In this document: one piece after another, positions 45,593 through 57,800 of the stretch
Numbering within the stretch: the stretch's first letter is position 1
How the letters are laid out: each line of letters opens with the position of its first letter
NCBI RefSeq assembly: GCF_028858725.1
Contig: NC_084781.1
Span: 1,992,513 to 2,056,512, forward strand
Length of the DNA: 64,000 bases
Source: Colius striatus
Taxonomy: Eukaryota; Chordata; Aves; Coliiformes; Coliidae
Direction: 5' to 3'
Position numbers and translations under genes: made by a program
The notes under the pieces: model-generated
What the model was told of the DNA's origin: nothing
Database searches by the model: none
The model's input: the letters and a program-made list of their open reading frames with translations, nothing else

Positions 45593-48500
45593 AGAAACCT
45601 TTGAGACCAAAGGATAAATCCCCATCCAAACTGCACAGTAATCCCTGAGCAGCATCCTGAAAAGCCTCACCACCTCTCAGCTCAGCCTCAAAGCAGCATG
45701 TGGCCAGTGGAGAGCAACTCACTGCACTCTCAGAGATCCCCTTGTCCAAAGTCAGTGATTACTCTCCTTGCATTGTAATGGAAGAGGCTGAGTCACACCA
45801 AGCAGCTTGCTGCAAGGCCTGAAAGGAGGAAGAGCTGTCTGCTGAGCTGTCCCCAGCCCAACGGTTCCTTGTGCCCATCTCTGCTCTCCAGGAGGGGGGC
45901 TGCCAGTTCAACTGCAAACCACGGAGCTGCTGGATGACTCTTTTCCTTCTCCTCCCACTGAATCAGCCTTTTATTTACTCTTTGGAATGCAAAGTAACAG
46001 GACACCCCTGTGAGTTTTATCTCTCTCCCAATCTTTTCTGTATGTGGAAGTTGCCAGACCGGATTGAAGGCTGCAACTGCAGACAGAGAATGGGGTGGTT
46101 TCGGGGTTGTCTGACAGGAATCTGGGTGGGAGGACACCCTCAGTGAAATCCAGGAGTCACACTGAGAACAGAATCCTTGAGAACACAGCTGCAGGGAGGA
46201 AAAAACCTTTTGTCACTGGCTGTTTGAAGCCCCAGCCCTTGGCTGCTGTGGATGGACTGTGCTCCTTGGTGAGGCCGGGAGCTGCTTGGACAGAAGACAT
46301 TTCCCTCCCCGTGGGCAACTTGCCTTCATTCCATGAGTAAACAGCTCTTCTTTTGCCTTTTATTCCTCATGGATGGCATTCCCAGGGCTGGGAGCTGATG
46401 TGGAGGTATCCTGTGGGTTCAGCCAGCCTTTGCTGCTCCAGCAGCTGATCCCCATCTCACCTGGGACTCTCCTGCCTTTAACTTTTGCAACAGGCTTCTG
46501 ACAAAAGACTGACCTGGTTCTCAAGTTTCACTGGTGTGCCTGAAGCAAACCCTCTCCTTCCTCCTAAAGGCTCGTTAAACCTCCACTTGCTGAGCTCCTA
46601 ATGCTGCTGTGGCTGATAGGGGAGAGACAACAGAGGTGACAGAGTGAGCTGACAGAAGCAGCAAGAAGCAGAGGCTTTGTCGTTGACTGCTGCCACCGGT
46701 AAGTTGGCTCGATCCTTCTGTTTCACTTGCATCTTGTGATTTAGCTGGGCTCAGTGTCCCTCTGTGAGACACAGACACGTGCAAGTGTCTTACCACAAAA
46801 GCATGTGCTTGTTGGGAATTGCTGCTGTCATGTTCTGGGGACTGTAAAGGGAAGGCTCTCATCACCTGCAGTGGTCATCCAGCTACACAGTCAATCCCTG
46901 CTTCAGCAGGGGAATCCTGTCCTCTGAAGCAGCTGCCTCCCAGCTGTAGAAGGTTGTATTTAGCATGTTTGTTGCTTCTTTTTGTTTCTCCCACTCTGAT
47001 TGCATCCCCTGATGAATTAGTTTGTCAAATGGCAATGGCTTGAGTGACAGGGGACACTGGGCTCAGCTCTCCCTGAAGCCAGGGAGTTGTGGATCATTGC
47101 AAGAGACACCTTGAGCCTCAAAGAATGAGCCTGCATCTCCCATCTCAGCAGCCACATCCCACAGCAAGGGGTGTTTGGCCCGGAGGAGATCACTTGGGAT
47201 GCTAAAAGAGGAGAAGTTTGCACAAAGAGCAGTGGTTGAGCCGGGACCAGCTGCTTTAACACTTCAAATATGCTGTTTCACGAGGGCATGAAGTCAGGCT
47301 GAGGCTCAGGTAGGGAGTGGCTGTAAAACCAGAGCTCTGGGCAGGGTTGGGCAGTGGAGGGAGGGCTGAGAGCAGCTTCTGACATCAGCCAGCCTGGGTA
47401 GTTTCAGCAGGCTGACTAACAAAGCCACCTTTTGAAGGGGAATACCTTAGAGCTGGAGATACTTCCTGCTGTGTTAGAGAGGTGGGGGAGGTGGTTCTCA
47501 TAGCTGCTGAGGGAGCAGGGAAAGCACTTCCAGAAGTTATGTCTTGCAAAGCACACAAGTGAAGTTGTGTTTTTCACCTCAAGAGAAAACTGACACCTTT
47601 TTCCCCCAAGAGAAACACCTGCAAAAGGGATGCAAAACCTGCCCTCTGCGGGAGCAGAGCAAAGGGGAAACAAAACATCACCCGAGGCCCCTGGGCAACT
47701 CCAATTACACCCCAATCACACCCAAACCGGCTTCCTGGGAAACTTTAACTGTTCAGCTGTGAGGAAAACCAAAGAAAGTCAGTTCCAGGCCTGGACTCCA
47801 TTGGTGGAAAGGGATTCAGATCAGCAGTCCAGCCTTCAGACAGATTGATGGGGATATCACATGTTGCTAAAGGCTGCACAATGTAAAGCAGAAAAGGGAA
47901 GAGCCTTTCCAAGAAAGATGATGTTGGTCCAACTATCTTTAATCTTGACTTACTCTTGAATGTGAGAAATGGAAATGGTGGGGGAAGGGTGTGAGGTGTC
48001 AGCTTTGCAAGGAGGGAAAAACAATGGGGTAAGACTGTGTCAGGAATGCAGGTTTGGGTGTTAAAAGCCCTCTTTCAAACCTGCTTTCAAGCATTCTCAC
48101 AACCCAGGGCTTTGCTGTTGGGTTCTTTTTTACCTCTGGGGGCACTTTTAATACCAGGCAGTGTCCAGGAGTTGCTGCTGATACGTGAGCAATGCTCTTG
48201 GAAGTGCCAAACGTGGGTACATGTGTGTGATCTCTGCTTGTAAGGCTGTGTGCTGTGTCACTTGGTGTTTAGGAAGAGGTGACTCCTTCTTGAAGTGCTG
48301 CAGTTTACCTCAGAGCAGGTTTCAGGCTGGGATAAAGGGAATCTATTGCCTTGGCAGCCTCTCAGCATCCCATTTTTGGGAGCAGCGGGGCACGTCCCCT
48401 GGGGCAAAAGTGGGTTTGGCTGCCTGCTGGTTCTTCTCATCTGGCAAAAGGGGTGAAGACCTCCATAAAGCTTTTTGCCCTGCAAACTGCTGTGCCCATG

Positions 48501-48734
48501 AGTGCTGCTGATCCTTCCTGCTAGCTGTGGGGTGGCTCCCGTTGGTAAAAGGCAGATTTTTCTGGTTTCATTTCCTAAAGCAAAGCAATGTCCCTTCAGA
48601 TGACTCAGAGCTCGGGGCTTTCAGGGCACGGCTTCCCCTCCTTTCCCCAGCCACGGACCCCGGGGACACAGGGAGCAGCAGGGGACGGACCCTGCGGGGT
48701 GTTTCCAGCTTCCCCACACCTGCCCGGGGCTGGG

Positions 48735-48759
48735 GGAGGAGGAGGAGGAGGAGGAGGAG
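48735..48759 (+). repeat. (GGA)8 microsatellite upstream of ST14
   Basis: Eight uninterrupted GGA units 76 bp before the start codon. Potentially polymorphic and quadruplex-forming. Confidence 0.92.
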
Positions 48760-48766
48760 CCGGGCG

Positions 48767-48811
48767 ATGTGCCTGGGCGAGGAGAGCAGCAGCCACGCCA
48801 TGGCGGCCTGA
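48767..48811 (+). other. uORF ahead of ST14
   Basis: Fourteen-codon frame MCLGEESSSHAMAA ending at TGA, 23 bp before the main ATG and in a different frame. The internal ATG at 48800 has a strong Kozak context (G at -3, G at +4). Confidence 0.5.
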
Positions 48812-48834
48812 GTGCGGCCGGCAGCCGCCAGGCC

Positions 48835-48894
48835 ATGGAGCGCGGCCCAGCGCCCGCCGTGGGAGCCGGCATGAGGTACAGCACCCAGGCACAG
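48835..48894 (+). CDS. ST14: ST14 exon 1 (residues 1-20)
   Basis: [20 protein letters not shown], donor is CAG/GTGAGA. The GAG.[KR]Y pattern resembles the N-terminus of mammalian matriptase. The first ATG in this frame is taken as the start. Confidence 0.85.
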
Positions 48895-51800
48895 GTGAGA
48901 GCAGGGGCCAGGGGCTGTGAGACAGCTGGGAATGGCCTCCAAACCTTTCACCCCGCTGCTTTCCCTTGAGCCAAGAGGGTGAGGAGGCGAGCGGGGCTGC
49001 CCGGCGTGGCGCCGTGAGGGGCCATCCCACAGGCCGCCTCCAGCAGCTCAGGGGAGGTGAGGAGGAGCTGGCTGGGACGAACCAGCGGGTCCCAGTGGAG
49101 TGGGAGAAGCCAGAGCAGGTTTGGGACAGCGTGGGGATGTGTTGTGTGCCCGTGACAGTGGGCTCTTGTGGTGTGGTGTCAGCTCTCCCGACCGCTTCCC
49201 CGTCCCGCCTTCGACTGGGGGGTGTCGAGTGAAGATCCAAAACCACCCAGAGGGGAAGTGTTGGCAAGCACCTGGGTTGTTTAGCAACAGATCCAACTAA
49301 ACCTGTTCAAGGTCTGACTTTAACAGAGGGCTTTGTTAATTAACCAGCTTAATTATACATCGGCCTGCTTGGAGACTCCAGCCAGCTTAAGCTGCTGCCT
49401 TGGCTTAAGCTGCTGCCTTGGCTTAAGCTGCTGCCTTGGCTTCCAGCGGCGCTGGCCGAGGCTCTGGCAGGGACTGCTGGGTTTGGAGAGGTGCAGAGGC
49501 TGTTGTGTGCCTCAGAGCTGTCTCAAAAGTGGGTCTCCAGCTCTCCTGAAGGCTGGCTGCTGCTCAGCTCTGTAGCAGCTGTGATGTGGCACCCATCAGA
49601 AAGCTGAGCTAGGCTTCCCTCGCCTCCAGCCCCTGTGAGGGCAGCAGGACGGAGATGCTCTGCCTGATACCTCTCAGCTCCAGCTCCCTGTTCCCTGCTG
49701 GGCAGGGTGACACGGTTGTGTGAGTCTCACCTCCCTGCCCAGCTCCTTCTCTTGGCAAAGGGAAGGTTTGCAGGGCTGAGTGCTCCAGCAGCTCCCTGTA
49801 CACCGGGGGAGCTGCATGCCAAGCCCCTTTCCCTCAGTACTGGATCAGTTTTGGCCCTGCATCAGTTGAAGAGCAGCTGATTTGCTCCAGGAGGGCTTCC
49901 CCAAAGACAGCAGCTGCCTTCCTGGCAGCCAGAGGAATTTGTCTGTCGTTGGACTTGGCTCCCTGGGGAGGGATGACAGTGGAGCAAACGTGAGTTGTTT
50001 TGCAATGTGACTGTGTTTCCTCCTGCAGTGGGAGAAGGAGCTGGGGCAGCTCTCGGGCACAGCAAGGAGAAGCTGTTGCTCTTCCTTGGAGAGGTGCACA
50101 GCGTTTTCTCTGGGGTGGTGGCTGGTGGGTGAGCTGCTGCTCCAGCCAGTTCTGCTGCTGTTGGTGCCAAAGGCAAACAGGGATAAGGAAGGTAGGATGA
50201 GAAAAAGGCCGAGGCTGACTGAGAGCTCCCCAGACCTTTGCTCAGCAAACAAAAGATCACTTTGTAAAACCATCAAGGGAGCAATGAGAGTGTTTTAGAG
50301 GTACCAGAGCAAAGGTTCTCACCATGCCTAGGGTATAACAACCCATTTCCATCCAAAGGCCACCGTGGCCACTTGTGAATCACACATCTCCACATCCAAG
50401 GGCCTGGCTGGGGCAGAGGAGGGGTCACTGGTGGGGATGGATTTGCCAGACAAAGGCTTTGCCCCGTCTCAGGTGCTGCTGTTTCCTCTGCTTTTGGCTC
50501 CAAACATTCAAGTATCACCAGGCAGATCCCACTTCCAAGCTAGAAGAGTGAGGCAGGAGGGTGAGTGGGATGTCAGTGGCTCTGTGGTGAGGGGTGTGGG
50601 GTGTTGTGCTGAGGTCTGGAGCGCAGCTGCTTTGGGGAGGCTGCCCCAGGGCTTTGTTGTGCTTCAGACAGTACGTCCTGTCCCAGCACTGTTTGAAATA
50701 CAGCTCTTAGCATCTGTGGCGTGTTTTGCATCTGGTCTTGAGACATGAGTGTGTTGCAGAGAGGAATTCTGTGGCTCATAGGTATGTGTATGAGGCCTCT
50801 AAGTAGCCTTATCTCCCACTGAGAGCTGCAAAGACTGAAGTGCAAAAGGCTCTGCTAGGGCAGAACCAGGAGCATGACAAAGCTGCACTGATAAGGCTGG
50901 TGCAGGGCAGGAGGCCAAGCCTGTGCTGTCCTGTGCAAACATTAACTTCAGTTTCTTCTGTAATAAACCCAAAGGAATTTGGTTTCTCAGATGACTCAGG
51001 ATGGGTCACAAGACGACTGAACGTTGTAGAGGATTGAGCTCTGGGGCTGGTGTGTCAAATAGGTGTGTGCAACTTGGATCTTTCACTACTGCCCTTCCCC
51101 TCTGTGCTTGGAAGCTCCAGAGGACTCTGTGTCCTTTCTTTCCCGCTCCATAACCCCTCCTTGGTTGTGATGGCATCATTTTATAGTGACATTGCTCTGC
51201 ATGAGGAACTGGAGACGAGAAACAATCCACTGGCAAAGTCTGCTCAGTGCTTCATTGCCCTTGCAGCAGCAGCAGGAGTGTGCCTCACAGAAACATGACT
51301 CTGGCACGTGCTGCTTTCCATCCATCTCTTATCAGGAGTGAGATGTGTCCTTATCACATCTTTTCCTGGAGGAGTATTGGGGTTTGCAGTGGCTGTGCTT
51401 GGGTGAAGGCAGTTGCACACCTCATCTCTCAGCACCTTTTATGTCTTTTGCCTTGGGTTGGGTTTTTCCCTTGCTGCCTGTTTCCCCTTCTGCCAGCACC
51501 ACAAAGCCTGGTGTTGGCTTTCAGGTTTGGAAAGGAGAGCTTTCTTGCCTCTCTCAACCCACCCTGCTGATCCCAGAGGCTCTGAGCCAGGTGGGGCATT
51601 GATGGGTTTCATTTGCTCTCTCTTCTCCTGGGATGCTTGTTTTCTATTGAATAGCACCTGAGGCAGGTGTGGTTAGAAAAGGAGAGATGGGAATTGCCTG
51701 TTGGATACAGAGGCTGGGAGCTGCAGGGTGTAATTACCTAGCAGGAGTTTGGCCTTGTCAACCAATGACTCTTCTCCCCAGGTCCCACCTCCAAGTTTGT

Positions 51801-54800
51801 CTTTCCCAGCTTCCTCCCCTTGGCTGCCAGGCAGTGGGGCTTTTGCAGTGAGACTGCTTTGGTTTCACATCTGCTCCCTCCCTTCTGTGATCCTCAGAAG
51901 CACCAGACAAACCAGAAATCAGCTTCCACAGGAGCTACTGATCCCAGATGGAGCCTGCTTTGTACACATCTCAGAAGCCTTGCTTGGAGAGCCCTGCTCT
52001 CTGGCCTCTGCCAGCTGTGGATAGATCTCTGCTGTCCTTGAAGCACCACCTCCAGCCCAGAGCTGGCTGTGGCATCTCCCACCATCCCCAGGTGCCTGCC
52101 AAATTCCCTGCTGGCACCATCAGCCACATCTGATTGCTCCAGTCTGGCAGAGGACAGTTGCCTGTCTAAAAACACACTGTGTGTGTGGCTTGGGGAAGGA
52201 GGAGTGGGAAGGTTTGCTCACGCTTCTCTCTGAGCTCTCAGCATGGAGGAGCTGTGTGCAGGACACCTCCCAGCACTCTCTAAGTCCCTCTGCTCGTGCT
52301 CCTTTTGCCAGTTTCCTCGTGGAGTCAGTGCTCTGGAGGAAAGTGAGACAGGGAAGAAAGGAGGCTGTGCCTTCCTGATCCTTTCACTTGATGAGCACAT
52401 GGCTCCCTGGCCTGGCATGCTGAGGTGAGGAGCAGGAGGAAGCAACTGAACCTGTGACTGAAGCAAATCCAGGAAGGTTTCCTGTTCCTAATGGGTTTTG
52501 GAGTAGTTTCCTTGAGAAGGGTGAGAGAGTCAGACCTGGAGGCACCTGGAGCTTGAGACAGTCTCCTGGGGAGTTGTGAGAGCAGGGTGTGCATTTAGAG
52601 CCCCTCTGGTTGACATCTGCTGATGTGCTTGGTGTTCAGTGCCTGGGAGGGAAATGGTGCAGCGACTAGAGGAGGTTCAAATCAGTGCTGCAGCTCCAGG
52701 GCTGTGTTCAGCTGCCAGAGAGGCTGGAACATGTCCAGGGACAGGCAGCAGAGCTGGGGAAAGGAGCTGGAGCACAAGGGTGCTGGGGAGCAGCAGAGGG
52801 AGCTGGGGATGCCACAGTCAGGTGGGTGCTTTCTGTGCCAAGCATGGGCAGGGAAGACTCAGCCTCTTACTCAGAGGTCAGGAGATGGGGCCTTGTCTGA
52901 AACCTGCCTGGCAGAACCTGATGCAGCATTCTTGTGGTGCTTGGGGGATGCTTCAGATCCTCTGCAGGGATCAGTAGTGCTGACTCAGGCTGTGATATGT
53001 GACAGCTCACAGCTCCCCCAAGCAGCTGCCTGGGGGATGTAACGGTGTGGGTGAGGTACAGGGATGGGAGAGGATGAGATGTGCAGTATAAAACACAGGC
53101 CAGGGAGAGGATGCCCTTTGCTGGTTGGGTTGTTTTATTTCCTGACTTTCAGGGACTTGTGACATTTGCATGTTTGTGTCAGTCCAGGGTTGAGAGAGAG
53201 GACACTTCCCAGAGCACAGGGGTGTGTCTGAAGGCAGGGTCAGCACTTTGTGTCCTCACTGGCACCCACAGCCCTGTGCTGCTGCCCAGGAAACTGCTTT
53301 GGAGGCTTGGAGGGGGCAAAAGTGGGAAGGTTGTGAGGTTTCCCTCATGGTTTGGGCAGTTTGCAGCAGGCAGAGAGCCCTTCCTACCTGAGGGAGGCAC
53401 AAGAAGGAAGCAGAAGATGTGGTGTGGCGGCTCTGAGGAGGAAGGTGCTGCTCTGGGCTCCCATGGCTGCCTGGGCTGAGGATGCTCTGGGCTGTCTGGC
53501 AGCCTCTGAAACCATCTGGGTCTGCAGCCCTGCTGAACACAGGCTGGAGGGGCAGTTATGCAAGCTGGGCAAGGATGGAGGGCAGGTGAGCCAAAGGTGT
53601 GAGAGAGTGAAACCCCCAGGGCACTGAGGGCTTTGCACTGGGACAGGGACCTTCCCCTTCCTCACACAGCCTGGGGTGGGGTGGTGACAGCACTGAGAGC
53701 TCTGCCCTAGGGGTGTTGTTCCTCATTCCTGAGCAGCTGCCTTGAGGACTTGCTCTCTCCAAGCAGTTCCTGAGGGTCTGGCTGGTGCTGAGCTGCAGGA
53801 AGGTGCCTGGTGTGTTCACCTCAGGGTTGTTGCTTTTCATCCCTGATGGCCCTGAATGGGAGGTGCCAGGCAGAAATGCAGGAGTGCTGTGCCCAGGAGC
53901 CAGGCAGAGAGCTGTGCCAAGGCAAAGAGGAGGAAACAGCTGGGTTTCTTCTTTGACAGGAATGCTGCTGGTAGTGTGCTGAGCCCCAGGAGCTGTGGGT
54001 GACACCTGCCACATACCAAGGGCTTTGCAGGGGTGACTTGGTGGCTGCAGTTTCCTCTGCCAGCAGGCAGAGATGCTGGTGGGACTGTGACCCTCTGTGC
54101 TCAGCAGGGTGTGGGACAACTTGCCCCAGTGTTTGCTGGAGATGAGGAGTTTGTCTTAGGCCAAAGCACAAAAGGGAATGGTTTGTGTTTGGAAAAGCAA
54201 AGCCAAAGCCTTCAGGGTTTATCCTGCCGTGGGGTGGCTGAGGAGCTGCTGGCACCAAGGCATGGCCTGGGAGCTGCCATGGACAGGGACCTCTGCTCCT
54301 GGCTGCTTGGTGGTGGGACTGTTGTGGGCTTGGTGGTGTCCAGTCCTGGGCTTGGTGGTGTCCAGTTGTGGGCTCCCCAGCTGCAGAGGGACAGGGAAGT
54401 GCTGCAGAGAGGCCAGTGCAGGGCTGCCAAGATGCTCAGGGCACTGGAGCGTCTTCCTTGTGAGGAAAGGCTGTGGGACCTGGGGCTGGTCAGGCTGGAG
54501 AAGAGGAGACTGAGGGGGAAATCAATGCTGATGATTTATCAATGCAATGTATCAATGCTGATAGATGCCTGAAGGTGGGTGTGGGGAGGATGGGGCCAGG
54601 CTTTGTTGTGGCCAGTGGCAGGACGAAGGGGAACAGGCACAAGCTGGAACACAGGAACTTCCATCAGGAGCAAATCCTTTGGTGCTGAGCTGAGGGAACC
54701 CTGGCCCAGGCTGCCCAGGGAGGGTGTGGAGACTCCTTCTCCAGGTTTCCAACCCCACCTGGACACGTTCCTGAGCCCCCTGAGCCAGGGGAAGCTGCTG

Positions 54801-57800
54801 TAGCAGGATGAGCTCTGGGGGTCTCTTCCAACCCCCACCATCCTGGGGGCTCTTCATGATTCTATGACCTCTCCACACCAAACCTTTGGGAACAACCTCT
54901 CCACCATCCTGCTTTCTCTCCTCTCCTAGGACATGAACAACCTGGAGGAAGGGGTGGAGTTCCTCCCTGCCATGAACTCCAAGAAGATGGAGAAGCGTGG
55001 CCCGAAGCGGCGGGTGGTCGTCGCCGTCACCGTCGTCGCTTTCCTGCTCATCTCCCTCGTCACCGGCCTCCTCGTTTGGCACTTCAAGTGTGAGTGAGCT
55101 GTCTGGTGGGTGCTGGCACACAGGGTGGCACTCTGCACAGAATCATTTAGGTTGGGAAACAGCTTGAAGCTGCTGGAGTCCAACTGCTGACCTCACACTG
55201 CCCAGCCCAGCACTGACCCACGGCCTCAGCACCTCATCTGTGTGGCTTTGGGATCCCTCCAGGGCTGGGCACTCCCCCAGCTCCCTGGGCAGCCTGGCAC
55301 AGGGGCTGACACCCCTCTCAGGGAAACAGTTCTGCCTCAGCTCCAGCCTCAACCTCCCCTGGGGCAACTGGAGCCCATTTCCCCTTGTCCTGTCATTCAT
55401 TAGTGGAGAGAAAAGACCGACCCCCCACCTCACTCCAACCTCCTGTCAGGGAGGAGTTGATGATGTTGAGGCTGCCATCCCCATCTAGTTCTGCCTCAGC
55501 TCCAATCTAAATCTCCTCTGGGACATCTTAAGGCCATTTCCTCTTGTCCTGTCATTCATTCCTGGAGAGAGCAACCCCCAGCTCCCTGCAGCCTCCTGTC
55601 AGGGAGTTGCAGGGTGCTCCTGTCTCCCCTCAGCCTCCTCCTCTCCAGACCATTTCCACTAGAAAAGCCATTTTGCCCAGTATCCCTCACATCTGCCTTC
55701 TGTACCTCTGTGAAAGCTCCAGGAAGTGTGGGGCACCGTTTCTCCTGCCCCACAGCTCTCCCCAGGGCCCTGCTGTTGCTGCAGTGCCAGCCCTGAGTGC
55801 CCTCTCTGTTGCTCTGCAGACAGGAACGCTCCTGTCAGGAAGGTTTTCAACGGCCACTTGCGGGTCCTGAACTGGGATTTCCTTGATGCTTATGAGAACT
55901 CCAGCTCCCCAGAGTTCCTCATGCTGGCCCAGAAGGTGAAGAGCACGGTAAGAGCTTTCATGCATCCCTCTCCCTATGAGCAGGACTGTTTTTTCCCCCC
56001 TTCTCTGAGGATCTTGCATGTAAAACTGCTTCTTGGAGCTTTCTGGCTCCTCTCAGCTCTGCCCTGCTCACCGTGCTGGGGACAAGGAGCTCCAGCCTCA
56101 GTGCAACAGCATCTCCTTGCCTCTGCCACCTTTGTGTGCTGGAGGAGGCTGCCTGAGCAAATCCCAGGGCTGGGAGCTGAGCCTGGAGGGTGTCTGCTCT
56201 CCCTGCTGAACCTGTGGCTGGTCTTGCCTTTCCCTTCAGCCTCGGGTGTCCGTTGTGCTTTCCCTGGGGAAGAGCAGGGTGAGCTGAGTCACAGCAGGCT
56301 GTGCTGTACAGGTCTGGGCTCTTCTGGGACTCTCAACTCTCTCCTCTTCCTCTCTTTGGCCCCTGCACATTCCTGCAGCCAGGGATATTGGGTATGTGCC
56401 CTGATTTGCCATGGCCTCCCCCTCATCCTCAGCTTCCAGATGTGCTCAACACCTTTCCTTAAACCTTTCAGGTGGAGGAGATCTACAGGAATCATGCAGA
56501 TATTGGCCCTTACCACAAAGAGACAGTGATAACTGCTTTCAGGTGAGTGGTAGGTGCTGTCTGAAGCCTGCCAGAGGATGGAGAGGGTAGTGCTGGGCTG
56601 CCACACAGCCACATATCCTCGTTCCTGGGCATGGGAGCACCTCAGGAGTCACCCTGAGTGCCACAAGAGAGTGAAAAGAGCCTGGGAAGTGCATGTTGTT
56701 ACCTGATATGTCCTGGGAAAATCAAGCTGTGGTGCAGTAGAACCCCAGTGTGTGGTGCCTGAGAGGCAGGGCACAGCTTGCTTCACTTCTCATTGAGACT
56801 CTCACTTCTCCACGGCCATTCTCGTGCCTCATCACCTTGATGCAGGGTGCTGGAGCCCTCCTGCCTCTGTCCTTGCTCTCACCCCACACTCTCCCTTCCC
56901 CTGCAGTGAAGGCAGCATCATTGCCTACTACTGGTCAGAGTTCCTTGTCCCCAAGTACCGTGAGGAGAGCCTGGACAGGGCCATGGCAGACAAGCAGAGC
57001 CTGGTGCAGAGGTGGAACCCCCGTCTGAGGAACCCCCTGCTGAAGGTGGAGTCGGTCGTCGCCTTCCGTGAGTGCTCTGCCTGGCACTGAGGGGGTTAAA
57101 CTGCCAGTCACAGCCCTGCCCTGGGTGTCTGGCACTGGGAAGCACTGGGAAGGGGAGTGTGGGGACCTGTCTGTTCTCCTCTGAGCCCAGCTGCAGAAGG
57201 ACAAGAGGGAATCCTCCCTCCTGAGGAGGAAAAGCTTGATCATTCCTCCTGTGCTGGGCCCTGGGGAGGCTGCAGCTCCAGGGCTGTGTCAGTGCTGGGC
57301 CCCTCACTCACTGCCACAGGGACACTGAGGGGCTGCAGCGTGGCCAGAGCCGGGCACTGAGCTGGGGAAGGGGCTGGAGCACAAGGGGGCTGGGGAGGGG
57401 CTGAGGGAATGGGGGTGTTGAGCCTGGAGAAGAGGAGGCTGAGGGCAGCCAGCAGCACTCTCTGCAGCTCCCTGACAGGAGGCTGCAGGGAGATGAGGGT
57501 CACTCTGTTCTCTTCAGTAATGAATGGCAGGACAAGAGGAAAAGGTCTCAAGTTGCCCCAGGGGAGGTTGAGGCTGGAGCTGAGGCAGAACTGTTTCCCT
57601 GAGAGGGGTGTCAGCCCTGTGCCAGGCTGCCCAGGGAGCTGGGGGAGTGCCCAGCCCTGGAGGGATCCCAAAGCCATGGGGCTGAGGTGCTGAGACCATG
57701 GGGTGGTGCTGGGCTGGGCAGGGTCAGGTCAGCAGTTGGACTCCAGCAGCTTCAAGCTCTTTTCCAACCCAAATGAATCAATGATTCTGTGACTCAGGCC

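Larger units (their letters stand above)
41761..48600. other. Intergenic DNA between NFRKB and ST14
   Basis: About 6.8 kb with no exon chain on either strand that I can recognise. It holds three short CR1 pieces (44250-44562 and 45461-45592). An uninterrupted 170-codon frame at 42477-42986 has no recognisable homology. TMEM45B and APLP2, neighbours in mammals, are not visible here. Confidence 0.6.
48601..48834 (+). promoter_or_regulatory. ST14: ST14 upstream/5' UTR region with AP-1 site, GGA repeat and uORFs
   Basis: GC-rich stretch before the ST14 start. It has a perfect AP-1 consensus TGACTCA at 48601-48607 and a (GGA)8 run at 48735-48759. Upstream ATGs at 48767 and 48800 share a TGA at 48809-48811. 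The transcription start is unknown, so which elements are transcribed is not certain. Confidence 0.55.
48895..54929. other. ST14 intron 1 (6 kb)
   Basis: Contains the 18-bp minisatellite at 49385-49443, a weak CR1 piece at 52665 and a strong one at 54348-54868. No other gene was recognised on either strand. Confidence 0.6.

Noticed and set aside
41761-48600. TMEM45B or APLP2 exons expected from mammalian synteny
   Set aside because: No matching peptide stretch was seen in either strand's open frames.
48568-49267. Minus-strand 220-codon frame over ST14 exon 1
   Set aside because: GC-rich antisense shadow including poly-Ser/Leu/Pro from the GGA repeat. No splice-supported or conserved protein.
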